Assembly (NCBI GenBank): GCA_003254885.1
Contig: QANT01001967.1
Span: forward strand, 23,786-87,785
Direction of reading: 5' to 3'
DNA from: Purshia tridentata
Lineage: Eukaryota > Streptophyta > Magnoliopsida > Rosales > Rosaceae
DNA length: 64,000 bases
Numbering within the stretch: position 1 is the stretch's first letter; each line of letters begins with the position of its first letter. The notes under the pieces were generated by a model that did not search any database, was not told the DNA's origin, and saw nothing but the letters and a program-made list of their open reading frames with translations. Of this stretch, positions 24,529 through 37,900 are shown piece after piece. The translations under genes were made by a program, and so were the position numbers.

Positions 24529-26765
24529 ACGAAAAAAGGTATTTCCTCGGACGTGTGCATAAGCTTACCAGTTGCTAAAATGTGGGAATCGGACTTTAGA
24601 TTTAATCTTTTGTAAAGTCATGTAATATTGTTACTGCGGTACAATGAACTTCTTAAGGCTTTTTTTTTGCCAGACAATGATCTTTAAGGGTTAGAAGGGA
24701 AATTTACGTAGGTACTATGATGTTTTTACGTTTTCTTTTTTGCACGAGTTTTCTTACCTTAACTCTTTGGGATTTTTTTTTATAAGTTCATTTGATCACT
24801 TTTACTGTTTATTAAGCCCAAATACGGAAGTCAATTACTTTGTCGGCCCACTTTTTAAAATGATCAAAAACATGAAAAAAAAAGCCATTAAAAAGAAATA
24901 AAATTACAACATTGCCACTGGTTATTCTATGCCAGCCTACGTTGTCATTTCATGTTCCTCTCATTATTTTATTAATAAGTTTTGACAACTCTCATTTCAT
25001 GTTCCTTTAATGATTTTATTAATAAGTTCTGACAACTTACTACATACTCTACTGTGTCTTTTCTTGTACATTTTATTATTTTATTATTTTATTATTTTAT
25101 TATTGAACTATTATAACTTGTGTGTTGTTTGGTTTTAGATTATTGAACTAAATTTATACAAAAAAAAAAAAATTACATTCAAAATTGTACAGTGAAAAAA
25201 ACACAAAATCAATTGCCATTTACATACAATGGTAGTAACATTTTATTTTTACTATATGTAGTAACAACTCTAACCCTATTTATATATTGTTACTAACAAC
25301 CATAGTACCACTTACATTGTTACTGAAAACTATAGCCCCTTACATATTGTTACCAACAAGCAGTAACAATCATAGTCAAATTTACATATTGTTATTGCTT
25401 GTCAATAGTAACAATCATAGTCTCATTTACATATTGTTACTGCGTGTCAGTAACAAGTATAACCCTACTTTTGTTACTGACAAGTAGTAACAACTATAGC
25501 CACATTTACATATTGTTACCAATTGTCAGTAATAATTATAGCTTCACTTATATATTGTTACTGACAAGTAGTAACAACTATAGCCACACTTAAATATTGT
25601 TACTGATTGTCAATGACAATCATAGCTCTACTTACATATTGTTACTGATAAGCAATAACAACTATAGCCCCACTTATAAATTGCTACTGACAAACATAAC
25701 AATCATAACTTCACTTATATATTGGTTATAAAATAAAATGACAAATTCTATTAACATAAATAAGATGCATACATGCAGATCGCATGCCTTGGTTCCTTCA
25801 TCAGGTGAACCAAACTATAAACTTGAGAAAAAATCATGTAATTATTCATTTTATTCCATGCAACTGTGCATATATATATATATATATATGTGAATGCAAA
25901 GCTTGGAATTTTGTTAAATTAATTTACAGTAGCTAGCATAGCTCGCATATTAATATGGCTCATCATACATCATATTTAATTATATGCGCAAAGACAGAGA
26001 ACATATATGCACACAAGCAAATTCCCAACAATATACTATTTAAAAAAATATATAATTCCTTTATGTAATTTAAACAAAATACATAATGAAAAAAATATAG
26101 TTGCTCCAGTGTTTTCCCAGAAGAAGAAATTTTTTTGAGGATTGCTTCAAGGGAACGAGCCAAATGGAGCTGATCAAATCCATAAACCAAGCAAATCTAA
26201 TAAAAAGGATTAAGACTTCAAAAACAAAACAAAGCAAAAAGCAATATCAAAACCACCAATCAAATTAGATGGTACTGTATAACACTAATGATTATGAATT
26301 TGTGATCGACGTCCAACAAATAATTACACATCAAAAGAAAAGTTTTCTGTAAATAAAATACTTGTATGCAGGTTTGAAAACAAATTCAAGCAAACCCAGA
26401 ATCAAAATTCTAAAAATAAATTTGAAAAATAATTCTCAAACAACGACAGAAAAAACCCAAATGCAATTTATACAAAAAAATTAAAACAGATCTAATCAAT
26501 AAAGTAGAAGAAAAACAAAACCCAGATGATCAATTCCCTATATCAGTGTAAATCACTCAACTATGAGCACCAATCTAGTGGCACATATAAAGCAAACACT
26601 CAATTTCCCACACCCAGCTTGGTTTCCAGTTCTAAAGGGTCTTTTTTGACTTGGAATTGTCATTGCTGATCCTTTCCTATGTAACAAAACACATAGGTAC
26701 AAATCGTTATAGAAAAACCAATTATTATTGAAATTTGAATTAATCAGCCTAGAAGAACCTTTGTA
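24529..26765. other. gene-poor intergenic region after the helicase gene
   Basis: Contains the helicase 3'UTR, short ATTTT repeats near 25071-25103, the 42-bp minisatellite (separate entry), an AT microsatellite at about 25870-25890 and otherwise AT-rich sequence. On the minus strand, 26766 downward continues the response-regulator relic into non-homologous sequence. No intact gene is supported. Confidence 0.5.
25258..25722. repeat. 42-bp minisatellite, about 11 units, each with an inverted repeat
   Basis: Diverged units average 42 bp, of the form ATTGTTACTG...AGTAACAACTATAGCC.CACTTA.AT. The TTGTTACT and AGTAACAA halves within most units are complementary, giving an 8-bp stem with a loop of about 7 bases. 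Some copies have lost or gained a few bases. Confidence 0.85.
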
Positions 26766-26861
26766 AGAGGAAATTCTGAGCAAACATTCAATGACCTTGC
26801 GATCGACGAGGCTATCATCGACAGCCAGCACGTGAGCCTCTTCAAAGTTGGACGACGGCAA
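26766..26861 (-). pseudogene. type-A response regulator first-exon relic
   Basis: The minus strand encodes FEEAHVLAVDDSLVDRKVIE, then CLLRISSYK at a GT donor (26765). This is the receiver-domain start of cytokinin type-A ARRs (acidic DD pocket present). There is no ATG at the expected N-terminus; the codon before PSSNFEE is TTG. Downstream (26750-26550) no receiver exons with the phospho-Asp, Thr or Lys are found. Upstream is GA-rich low-complexity sequence. It looks like a captured or decayed exon rather than a gene. Confidence 0.75.
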
Positions 26862-29800
26862 AAGGTCGAAGAGAGAGAGATTAGAGAGAGACAGAGACAG
26901 ACGTCAGATAGAGAGTGAGGTCAGAGAGAGAGAACAGAGACAGAAACGAGACAGAGAGATAAAAGTGACTGTAAATAAGTGATAGAGATAAGAAAGTGTT
27001 TCAAATAGGGAAGGGCATAATAGGAAATAAAAAATAAAACCTAACTAATAAAATCAAGAAGTGGACCGCGGAAAATAAATGTGGGCCGGAAGCTAATCTA
27101 GTGGACTCGTTAGGTAGCAAATTAAGAAGGTGGGTTTTATAGGAAGGTAGAAGCCCAACGTGGATATATCAATAATTATCTGTTATTATATCTACCCCAA
27201 CTAAAATATGAGGGATTAATATTAATCCCAAAATATAACATATATATATATATATATATTCCTACAAATAGCTTAGTTGTAGGACTCCACTTGCAGCCCT
27301 TGAATCTCATTTAATGAGCATCCAATGGTTGTGGTTATTTCAAGGCTAACCAAGCACAAAATTCCTTAACCCAACCCCAATAACCCAACCCCCTGCTTCA
27401 CCCATGAACAACCCAACCCTCCTCCATTGAAGCTCTCGTGAACAACCCAGCTCCTTCCCATCTCAGAACCCATCTTGTATTCGAATCCCAACCCCAGAAC
27501 CCCAACCAGATCGCGAAGAGGAAGACGACCTCGCGCCATCACCCAAACCCTATATATATATATATATATATGTATACTAATATGCAGGTAATTGACAGAA
27601 TGAATATAATTGATCTTAGTAAATTGCCACCATATCTAGGCTAGCTAGGTGGAATAATTATGATAATAATATAATTAGAATATATTAGTCTACCACCATA
27701 ATTGGCCGAACACTTGTCAGATCGAATCCCATTTTCATCTTTATATTTTGTAATTATATATGAGATGAAGAAGGCATGAAGCAAGTGGTCCAAATGAAAC
27801 AAGGAGGATCCATGTTCTTGTTTGATGAGGGGGGTGACATGCATGCATATACTATTAAAGGTGAAAATGAAAGTGAAAGAAAGCTACAAAGGAATTAACG
27901 TTTGATGAAAATGAAAATCACAATTGCATGGTCATAATTAATTGGGTTTGAAGAAGGAGGACAGTCACAAGTCACAAAATTGTCATATATAGCCAGGGCC
28001 TTATCCACATTGAGACATTGAGTCGTTGTTGAAGATAAGCTATCAAATTTGGTCACTCGATCAATAATGCAACTCGATCACAAACATGTAGATATATATA
28101 GTTGATATATGATACCATCTAAAATTTCTTTATAGTTGAAATTACATACACCACGTTCCCATGTATAATATTGATACATCATCAATCACATGGCACAAGC
28201 TTGCCAGATTGATTAATACTTGCATTATACCAATAGTAAAGTAGTAATTACAATAACCCGAATTGTCTAAACATCATTATCAGTTGTTAATTACTTACCA
28301 CGTCTCTCAAAAGTTTGATTTTGACAGGTAAAGACACAGATGGAGGGCATGCCAAATTGGCAATTCCATCAGTCCAACCAATAATTTTATGGAAAAATTT
28401 GGTCATCAAACTTGTTACTTGTTGCAGCAAATTAGCATTTAATAGCCATTAAAAGCACTAATGACTCATGAGTCATGACATGAGCTACAAACCGGCCGGC
28501 CCAGGCCCAACCCAAGGTTGAAATTTTGGTTCTATTAATTAATTAATGTTCATAAATGGGGACGTCTGATATGATCATAATTAAGCGTGCAACCACATTA
28601 AATTGTAGAATAATTTTCTTATCCATTAATATTTTAACTTGTTGGTCGAATAAGTTAAAAGGTGGAGTGGGCTAGTAGGCAGTCTCAGGTTGATGGGTTC
28701 ATGAATTCAAAGATAAGCGGTTTTACATCATTTTCATTCTTCTAATATATTAACTATACTAATTAGGTTTTTCATTAAAAAATGCATTATCGATGTTTTT
28801 ACATTGGCATTATCGAAACTCGAAAGGTATTGCATGTATTGGAATAATATGTATGCACATTCAGACATTCAGCCATTCTACATTTTCCATACACTAATTG
28901 GGTTATATATATATACACATGAATTCATCAAGAAATTCAAAACAAGCCACTCACGCATCTCCTGATCTGAGCCCCTCCACGCGTCGCTTCACTCCATGCC
29001 TTACATATTTTGATCAGTCCCTTTCGTGTTGAATTATATTGACCCCTAATTATTTACAAATTAACTATATTATATACATTTGTATTCCAAAGTCGAAACG
29101 AAGACTACATGCATGTGGCCGACCCCAAAATTATATATATATATATATATATGTATTTCCAGAAACCCAAACCCACCAGTCTTGGCAATTGCTTTTAATC
29201 ACTGTCCTCCTTCACCTTGTGGAATGTTAGATATCTCTTCTACAACAGACAAAAGACAGGTGACTAGCTCGCTCAAACTCTACCACATCTTAAATTAACA
29301 CTCTAATTAATAAGTCCTCTCTTTTTGCCAGTTTTTAATTTATTAATTTTGGTTGGTTGGTATGTCGTTTTCTTGCCCATATTATCATATATTTTATTAA
29401 TACTCATAGTTAGTCAAATGATACACATTCAATAGCCCATTCAGGGCTAGGGCTTTATAATTGGTGCAGCCCATTCCATAGCCCACTGGACCCAATGTAA
29501 CACTCCTTTGCTTTCTTTTATTTTGTCCCCCAGCACCAGCTATTAGTGTTAACAATTTTAAATCAATGTTCTGAAAATATTAACGGCAGGAAAAAAAAAG
29601 AGCGTAATTTAAAGCTAAATCTGTTAAGAAACATAAGTACCAAAAGAAAATTACAAAAAATTTAATGATATGAGTTAAGAGCTTGTCACCATCAGCTAAG
29701 AAGCCGAGTAACTTAATCTAGAAAATAACAAAATGCATATCAGCATATGATTGCTACCTTAATTTATTCTATTATTGTAATATAAAAAACTGTAGCTGTG

Positions 29801-30139
29801 TTCCGAATACAAGACGGTAGTCTCTTTGGTACCCCCATCAAAAATTCATATATAGTAATTAGTGTGAAAAGATTCACCACCAAAATTTTTCCCAACTAGT
29901 CAGCAGCCATATTTTTCTATTTAGCATAATGAAAAGTCAAAATTAGTTCAGCTCAAAAACGAAATTCAACAATCTAAAAAGCTTTTTGGGCCAATGGTGC
30001 CTATTAAATGGTGGCTCCATTTACATTTGGGAGCTGATTAAGTGAGATCATGAAAGATCTGGTCTAAAATCTATACCAAACGAGAGGAGCCAAGTCTCTC
30101 AAACTATGCACAACAAGGGCAGGGTTAGCAATGAACAGA
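26862..30139. other. 3.3-kb gene-free intergenic region
   Basis: No gene supported on either strand. Seen: a GA-rich tract (26865-26965), AT microsatellites near 27240-27262, 27551-27572 and 29130-29152, and a C/A-rich island with CCCAACCCC motifs at 27361-27545. The last part before 30140 includes the CPL4 3'UTR. Confidence 0.5.
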
Positions 30140-32987
30140 TCATTGGGTTTTCACTTGGATGACAGGGAATTTCTCTTCAGGTAGCTTTTGCCACATATAA
30201 TTTGCAGCTTCAATCCACTGAGGATGGACCAAAAACTTCTCTTCTTTCACTGCCCAACGAGACTTCTCGGTTCCAGCATCTATTGCAACCACATGTGTCA
30301 CTGATGAATCCACTTCTGTTGAACAACTGGCTCCCAACATCTCTGCCATCTTCCAGAGATGATGATTTTCAGCCTGGAATTTTGAAGGGAAAACACGGCT
30401 GAAAACTATTTTACACCCCTTCAACACTTCCTTCCGAATAGTTTTCAACACCTACAAGAATAACATTCAAAAGATTCCATTTCATACCCATATTAATATC
30501 ATTTCACATCTCCTGTATTCAAGTTATATTGGGTTGAGAGCAGTCGAAACAAAATTCTCCAAAATTTTATATTAAATATAACAAGAAAATTACACCAAAA
30601 AAGGGGGTTAAAGTTCTAGTTTTGGGAAAAAAAGAAAAAGAACATTCACCAAAAAAGGGGGGTAAAGTTCTAGTTTTGGGAGAAAAAGAAAAAGAACATT
30701 CACCTGCCTCACATCTCTATCCATAAAATTGTCCCCCAGTTCCTAACAGATGGTTCACCAACAATAGATTAGCACACAACAACATGAAATATTTCTTTTT
30801 ATCATTATACAGACAGGAAGAGGTACTTACATGAAAGAACATACTGTGGATTCGCTTAAGAACTTCAAGAACAGTTGCAAGAGCTCCTTCAGACTCACTT
30901 TCATCACTCTTCAACTCAGAAAGAGACTTACAATTGAAGCCAAATTGGTGACAACTTGATCTAAAGAAATGATATCTTTCCATTAATATTAGATTGTCCT
31001 TATGCTTTGTCCATGCCTACAATAATGGATAGCAACATTGATAAAACCATTCAAAAGATAAAAAGCTGATTTAAATACTATTAAATTGATAGCCAGAGTA
31101 TCCAAACATATGATTCAATGAATAAATTTTTTTGTAAAACATATATTGAATGCACTTCTAATCTTTCCATATCATCAAGGATCAATTACTTACATTTTCT
31201 GTGTCATCAAGGATCAAAACAGCAGAATCTTGCCCAAGCACAACATCTAAACCCTTTTGATGTTTTTGGGTGCCATCATCACGTGATATCACTCTAGAAT
31301 TGAAGTACTCTTTTCTAGGATCAAGGAGCTTAGCCATTTCATGTGCATAGGACCGTTCACCCATTGTGTATATGTACATCTCAAACATTTCACTGGCTTC
31401 CTTTAAAAATGTCCGAACAAAGGGCCTCAACTTGGTCATCATACGCATAGTGTCCACTATGAAGAGGCTGCCTTTCGAAATGTCTACAAATTTCATATTG
31501 CAATCAAAATTAAATGATTCAAGTAATTGGTGAAAAATATAAGAGCATGCACATGCATGTGCACACAAACAAAACTTTGTCAACCTTGTTTATGTCAGAG
31601 GCACACTATGACACAAATGAAACTAATAAAAATAAAACTTAGTAACTCACTAAATCAATGAGAACCTCTATTTAGTTTGCAAAGTCCAACAGGGACAAGA
31701 GACAACATCTATCTTTGTATGGTAGGAAATATTCTTCTAAATTCCTTACTCATAATCCTGTAGAACTAGAGAGAAGAAGCAACACCTCAGCAAGAAAGGT
31801 GTACACATTGACATTGAAATACTAATTATGTTACAAAAGCAGTACCACGTGAAGGGAAAACATTACGTACCTTGCAGAGAATCTGTTTGGCTCTTTAAAT
31901 AATCTTCCTCTGGTGTCAAATGATTCAGTTGAGTGGAATTAAGAAGCGTGTGATCTAGATCAAGTACCAAGTACAGTTTTCTATGGCGTAACAAGTTCTT
32001 AATGTCTTTGTTGCGTAAACGGTCAATTTCATCATTATTAAGCCTTAATCCCTGCATATAAAAAATTATATCAATGCAAAAGAAGCTTGGTAAAGATTAT
32101 GTATTCATTGTACAGTATAACTGGAAATGGATACATAGAATGGTCAAGTTTCTTTGCTAACTGTATATTTATCGTTTATATCAGGGGATCAGTAATTCCA
32201 GAGCTGACTGAGCGTGATAATGTCTCTACAAAAATATTATTGAAAAAAATATACATATATACTTCCAATATTAAGCAAAAAGACACCCACAATTCCAATA
32301 AACACCAACTATTCATCCAAAGGAGTACCTTGTGTATGTAGCCAAATGTAACACCAGATTCCTCATCCAACTTCTGACCACAAACCATACACATATTTCC
32401 AAATGTACCAGGATGTGCACACATAACAGTCTTTGTGGATGCTTCTGCAGATAAAACATAATATATATCATATTCTACGTTCAAGAGCAATAACAGGTTG
32501 TGCATATGGATAATTCTTTGTGGAGCTTCAGCACACAATAACATAATAGTTTGAAACAAAATTTTATTTCAATCAATCAAGAATACAAACTCTGTGGACA
32601 AGATTACCAAACTAAATCGGAAATTTTACCTGAGTTTCCCTTTGAAGTTGACCCATTTGTTTCTTCTAGACTTTCCAGATTCTCAACCTTGCGCCTTTTT
32701 GTCCTGCAAGGTAATTCATAAGCTGTATCTAAAATACTTTCAGCATTTAACAACATTTCAACTTAAACTGTGGTATCTATTAGAAAACTAATTCTACATC
32801 ATTAAAACATTAAATAAAGAGAATTTAAACAACACCTGTCACTTTCGACGTCACTGTCATCACTGCCATCATCAGCTTCTTCATTTGGTGATGAATCTGA
32901 GGAGCCAGATGCCAGTGCTCTCTCAAGAAACCCGGTAAAGTCATCACTGCTAGATGAGTGTACCGGAGAATCGGTCACTAAACTCAT
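30140..32987 (-). CDS. CPL4: RNA polymerase II CTD phosphatase-like 4 (CPL4), 8 exons
   Basis: FCP1-family phosphatase, 449 aa (Arabidopsis CPL4 about 440), that dephosphorylates the Pol II CTD in the nucleus. Exons (minus): 32987-32836, 32703-32630, 32444-32329, 32051-31871, 31483-31194, 31016-30831, 30742-30704, 30451-30140. An acidic Ser-rich N-terminus (SDSSPNEEADDGSDDSD) leads into a short KRRK basic motif and a CxxC-type element (MCMVCGQKLDEESG). The catalytic FCPH domain contains DLDHTLLNST, the DxDxT/V signature with nucleophile Asp. LRPFVRTFLKEA, YTMGERSYAHEM and ILDDTE follow. A C-terminal BRCT domain (about residues 350-449) includes SRVFPSKFQ, VTHVVAIDAGTEKSRWA and HPQWIEAANYMW. 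The gene lies directly downstream of RTNLB21, as I recall for At5g58003/At5g58000. Confidence 0.93.
30594..30701. repeat. 54-bp tandem duplication at the CPL4 intron 7 donor
   Basis: A segment from ACCAAAAAAGGGG to AAAGAACATTC occurs twice with period 54. On the minus strand the duplicated block abuts the exon 7 donor at 30703; in the other copy CACCT is replaced by CACCA, so no second donor is formed there. Confidence 0.85.
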
Positions 32988-34070
32988 CTAAATAATTCAT
33001 GCAATAAAACACCCCAACAGATGTTAACCTCAAAGTGAATATATATGAGGGGAAAAGAAATGCATATAGTACAAGACGAATATAAAGTGCAATGGAAAAT
33101 TATACCACACACATATAAAATAAAAATAAAAAACAAAGAGTGACCACAGTTAGAGCCTTTTTTTATTGTCTTCCATTGTTCAACAAAGTGCTAGGCCTAG
33201 CTACTATCAATTCAAAATGTCCATTTACATGGCAAACCAGAGCAAATTTGATTATTTCCTCAAACAAAGAATTTAAGATTGAAATTTTCAGCTTACCAGA
33301 CCAACAATAATGAAATATACAACTTGGTTTCCAAACTTCCACTTCCAACAATTAAGATTGAGCTTACTGAACTTGGCACCTGAAATTTACAACCAATCCC
33401 ACATCAATCAAGTTGATCACATATGTCTTTACTATTGAAATAAGTGTCCTTATGCTAGGACATAATATACTCTCTCACACTCTACGGGACCAAACTTCGT
33501 CTTCTTTTTACTAGAATTCTATGATTGTTTTTATGGCCATTGGCCCATGGCTTGTGCTATTCAGCAACTGGAGATTATACATATAAAAGTTAGACTTTAC
33601 GAGGTAACAAGAAGGCATATAATTATAAAATACAAGTGAGCTGGACTAATAGACTTGCTCTTTCTTCCTGCCCCTCACCAGTCAGTCAGCACCCCCACCC
33701 CATATGCATATACAACGCAAGTATAGAAGCTGATAATTGGTAATGGAGAACCAAAAGCTATATGTTAAAAAAAAAAAGAAAAAAAAAAGTGATTTGTTAA
33801 GAATTTGGGTAATATCGAAAGGGATATGGCCCGTATGGGTCTGGTCATTAGGAATTTGGGCATAAAATGCAACAAAGTAAGAAATTCCTAAATTTAATCC
33901 CTAAAATCACTTAGGGTTCTCAGTTCTCACATTTAAACCTAACCTAAATACTCAAATTTAATTCTTAAATAACTAAATTCACACCTAAATAGAATCCCTA
34001 AATTCATCCCCAAACATTTAAACCTAAATTAAACTTAGAAACAAAAAAAGAAGAGGAGATTCAGAAATAC
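32988..34070 (-). other. probable 1.1-kb 5'UTR intron of CPL4
   Basis: Donor GGGCAG|GTATTTC at 34071/34070 and acceptor TTATTTAG directly abutting the ATG at 32987. The upstream UTR exon is about 34071-34190. The intron includes a CCTAAAT-rich run (33880-34040). Boundary inferred from consensus. Confidence 0.5.
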
Positions 34071-34937
34071 CTGCCCATGCCGAAAATCAAGATTGAAGCC
34101 GATGGTTTGGATGCCTGGTGAATGGTGAAACTGAGTGAGAACTGAGAGTTGAGAATCTGGATACCGAGGGAGAGTTGCGACAGAGCGAGAAACCAAAGAG
34201 AGAACGAAGAGCTTTTCTTTTAAATCAGGGTGGGCTGGGCTTAGTTTTTAATAAGAGATTTATAAAAGGAAAAAAAAAGAAGTGGGATGGGCTAAAGCCC
34301 ATATATCCCTCCATGTACATTCGTAGGCACCTGCACATTTATTCACATCTCAGATGCAACATGTCCCAAAAGGAAACTTATATACATGAGTGCACTTGAT
34401 TGCAAAATTGGATTACACCCACACCCACTACATTCAATTATTAAATTGGATTATAACTATAACTCAGATGACAATATAAAAAAGCTTCCTTGCAGAATGT
34501 GGGTATTTTAATATTGGGCTGTGCACAGAAGATGAAGGACAACACAGTTGAAAGAGATGAGTTGCAGACTTGCTTGCACCTATATAATCTTCCCCATCAA
34601 AGTATGTACAAGGAGGTTTACCAACTTTGCAATATATGTGAATTAATGACAACAATGGATAGTTGAATTTGCATAAAGCATTTCCCTTTATATTTGTAAA
34701 AGACAGCTACAAAGTACATTTATGTGAAGTGATTATTGGTGACAAACTCACAATGTCCTCCTAGACTTGTTAGTATAGTTCAATAAATGTCCCTAATTAA
34801 ACATATTTAGCTATCTACAGTGAAGGAGCTAAAAAAACACTATATGAAAAAAGAAAAAACGGGGAAAAGAGATGACATCAACACTCCCACATCATACATA
34901 TGATAATGATAATATAGGTCTATATATATTCCTAAAA

Positions 34938-37900
34938 TTAATATCCTTTCTTTTGTTTAGTAAGATCAGGCTGAGTAGGAACATGCCACGTGTCTTCAGA
35001 TGCTGCAATATCATCTTCCATTTCCACCCACTCATCTGTTACCATTTTCTGCTGGTAGTATCGGAAGGCCACCACCAATACAAAGGCTGCAACATATGAT
35101 GTTCAATTTCATAGTTATAACAAAAAGAGAGGTCCAATGATTTTGGGTATATGAACTTGTTTGAAATGATCAATAGGGTCGGGTTGTCTGTGTTTGCTTA
35201 CCTGCCCAAATGCGAGCCACGACTGAAGAAAGGTTCCAAACCAGTAGAAAAATGGCAACGGTCAAGGCTTTCTTGTGAGTGCATGAGTCCCAAGCATCCC
35301 GGAACCGCCGAACCCAAAATTTGGCTTCACATAAATGAAAGCGGAATACAATTAGAACCATAGCTTATGGGCCAGAACATAAACCCATTGGGCCTTTAGT
35401 TATTTAGATAGAACTTGGGCCAGAGCATATATAAACCCATTACAAACCTAAAGACCCATTCTCTTCTCTCGTTTTTTTCACTTAAGGGGAAGAGGCCTCA
35501 CGCGGGCCATGATAGTAGATCATAAGTAGAATTATTTGGTGTGGGCCCTAACTATATTATTTGGTCCAATTGTCGGAGAGCAAAAGGTGGCCTAATAGAG
35601 TATGGCCCTCCATAAATATATTAATATAGTATAGTGTTGTTATATTAATTATAAACTTGGGACCCTATCAATCCAGACTATCATCAATGTTGCAAATTTG
35701 CAATAGAGCCGTTATATGATGAGCTAGTTAGTAGCAGAGCAGTAGTAGGTCAGTTTTGGTAAGGGGCTCATGTCCATCAGACCATCACTAAGCTCTGCTC
35801 AGCGAATAGTCAAACAAAAGTGCTACAGCTACCCCCATGCATGTAATCCAATTCCACGCATTCAAAAAGAAGACAAAGAAATTAACTGTAGGAATGAATT
35901 TACCGTAAACAGTTATCTGGGTGGAATACAAAGAGCACACTTTTGGTACGGTGAAAACTCCGAAAAAGCCTGCCATTTTTAGCACATCCAAGAGTCGTCA
36001 GTCATAAAGTTCAGACTCACAGAATTTCATACTTGCCACTCCCTCTCTCTCTCTCTCTTTTGGCTGCTGGGAAAGAAAGCTTTTTTTATTTTGAAAATTT
36101 AATAATTTGCATATGGCTCTTTTTTTTCTGGGATATATATATATATATATATATATTTAAATCACCAAATTGATTCAATGAAATGAAACTTACCCACTTT
36201 GGCCATGGTCCAAATGGTTATGGAGCTGCCACACCTGGCCAAAACAAACAGCAGCACTGCCAACTGCCAATGTTACAACAAAACATCCTTTTTAATATCT
36301 TCTTCCTCACTGCTCTGACAAATTAAAAATATAAGATAAGAATAAAAGAAAGAAACCCAATTTACCTTGATTGTGGTAGCAGGATCACCAGAGAACAAAG
36401 CTTTGAGCTTTAGCAGGAACTCATTCAAGTAAGGGAGGACCAGTTTTAGCAACCATATTGCTTCTTCCTCACCCACCACATAATTTACATTATCTATTTC
36501 AATAGCTCCCCTAACAAAAGAAAATCAGAAGGAGATCATTTTGGTAACATATATACTAATATTAAACATGTTAATACAAAATAGCTACAAAACATTACCT
36601 GCAGATAATGGACTTAAAGAGGAAGATGGCAGCGAGATAAACAAGACCCATATAGGATATGACGGTAATAAAGCTGTAGGAGCAAGGATCAGACAGATTC
36701 AGATTTTAGATGATGGACCTTTAATTTCTGAAACAGTAGGCCATACTCTGAAGGAAATGCAGAATTCAAGCTGTGTGGATAATATTGATCTCTTTTATTG
36801 AGGATTTGAAACCTGACCTGATATTAATATCCTTTGTGTAGGAGGATGATAGTATTATAAAAGTTCCAATTCCAAACACAAAAACCGATCTTGACATATC
36901 TTTCCACATTATTAAATCCACTGAGAAATAACAAGAACAAAAAAAATTATTGAATGCTAGAATTGAAATAATTTTACAGTAGAAATTGCAATTCGGTTAA
37001 TTAGGAATGAAAACTCACCTAAACTTTGCAATCTGCTATGTGTTTCTGGGAAGCTGCTATGACACTCATTTGAAGCTGCAACTAATTAAAACAAACAGTC
37101 AACAAAAATCTCAACAAACCCATTCACTAAAAAGAATGCAGCCTCAGAATTTAAAAGAAAAAAAAATTGAACTTACATGAAGTATATTTAGGGACATTTG
37201 AATGAACTGTTGCACGTTTTATTACAGGAGATTGTTTTTTCACATTCATGGAGATGGGTTCTGGCCTTTGATGAACCTGGTGAAGCTTCTTGACTTCTCT
37301 GCGCTCAAAGTGAAGCTTCTTGACTTCATTGACTACCTTCTTTTCATTCACAACCTTTGTTAATTTCTCTTCTACTGGTGCATTGATTTCCTTGATATCA
37401 AGGCTTTTCTTTTCAACCTCATCAACCTCAATTTCCTCATCCACCTCTTCCTCCAATTCATCTCCATCATCTTCTTCATCACCACCTTGATCACCACCAT
37501 CATCCACCAATAGTTTTGGAGCAGATTCGAGCACATCCACATTGCTCACACTGCCTGAAATGATCATTTCTTGGCACACACCGAACTCCTTGCAATTCTC
37601 ATCAGATCCAGTGTTTCCAATCTCAACTGGGCTTTTCTCAATTACCTCAACAGACTTATCAATTCTCTTATCAAATTCATCATCCAAGGCCTTATTTGAC
37701 TCTGATTTCGCCTTCCTCAACTGAATTGCATTACCAGAAACACCACTTGACTCTGATTTCACCTTCCTTAATTGAGCTGAATTCTTCTCGATTCCCTCAC
37801 TTGCTACACCACCATTCTTGCCCAAATCACTAGAACTTTTCAGCAATTCGGGCCTTGGCTTCCTATTCCCAATTGGGCTTCTCTCAGTTTTATCAGAAAC

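Noticed and set aside
33880-34040. Telomere-like CCTAAAT repeats
   Set aside because: Not a regular AAACCCT array; spacing and sequence vary, so it looks like AT-rich intron sequence.
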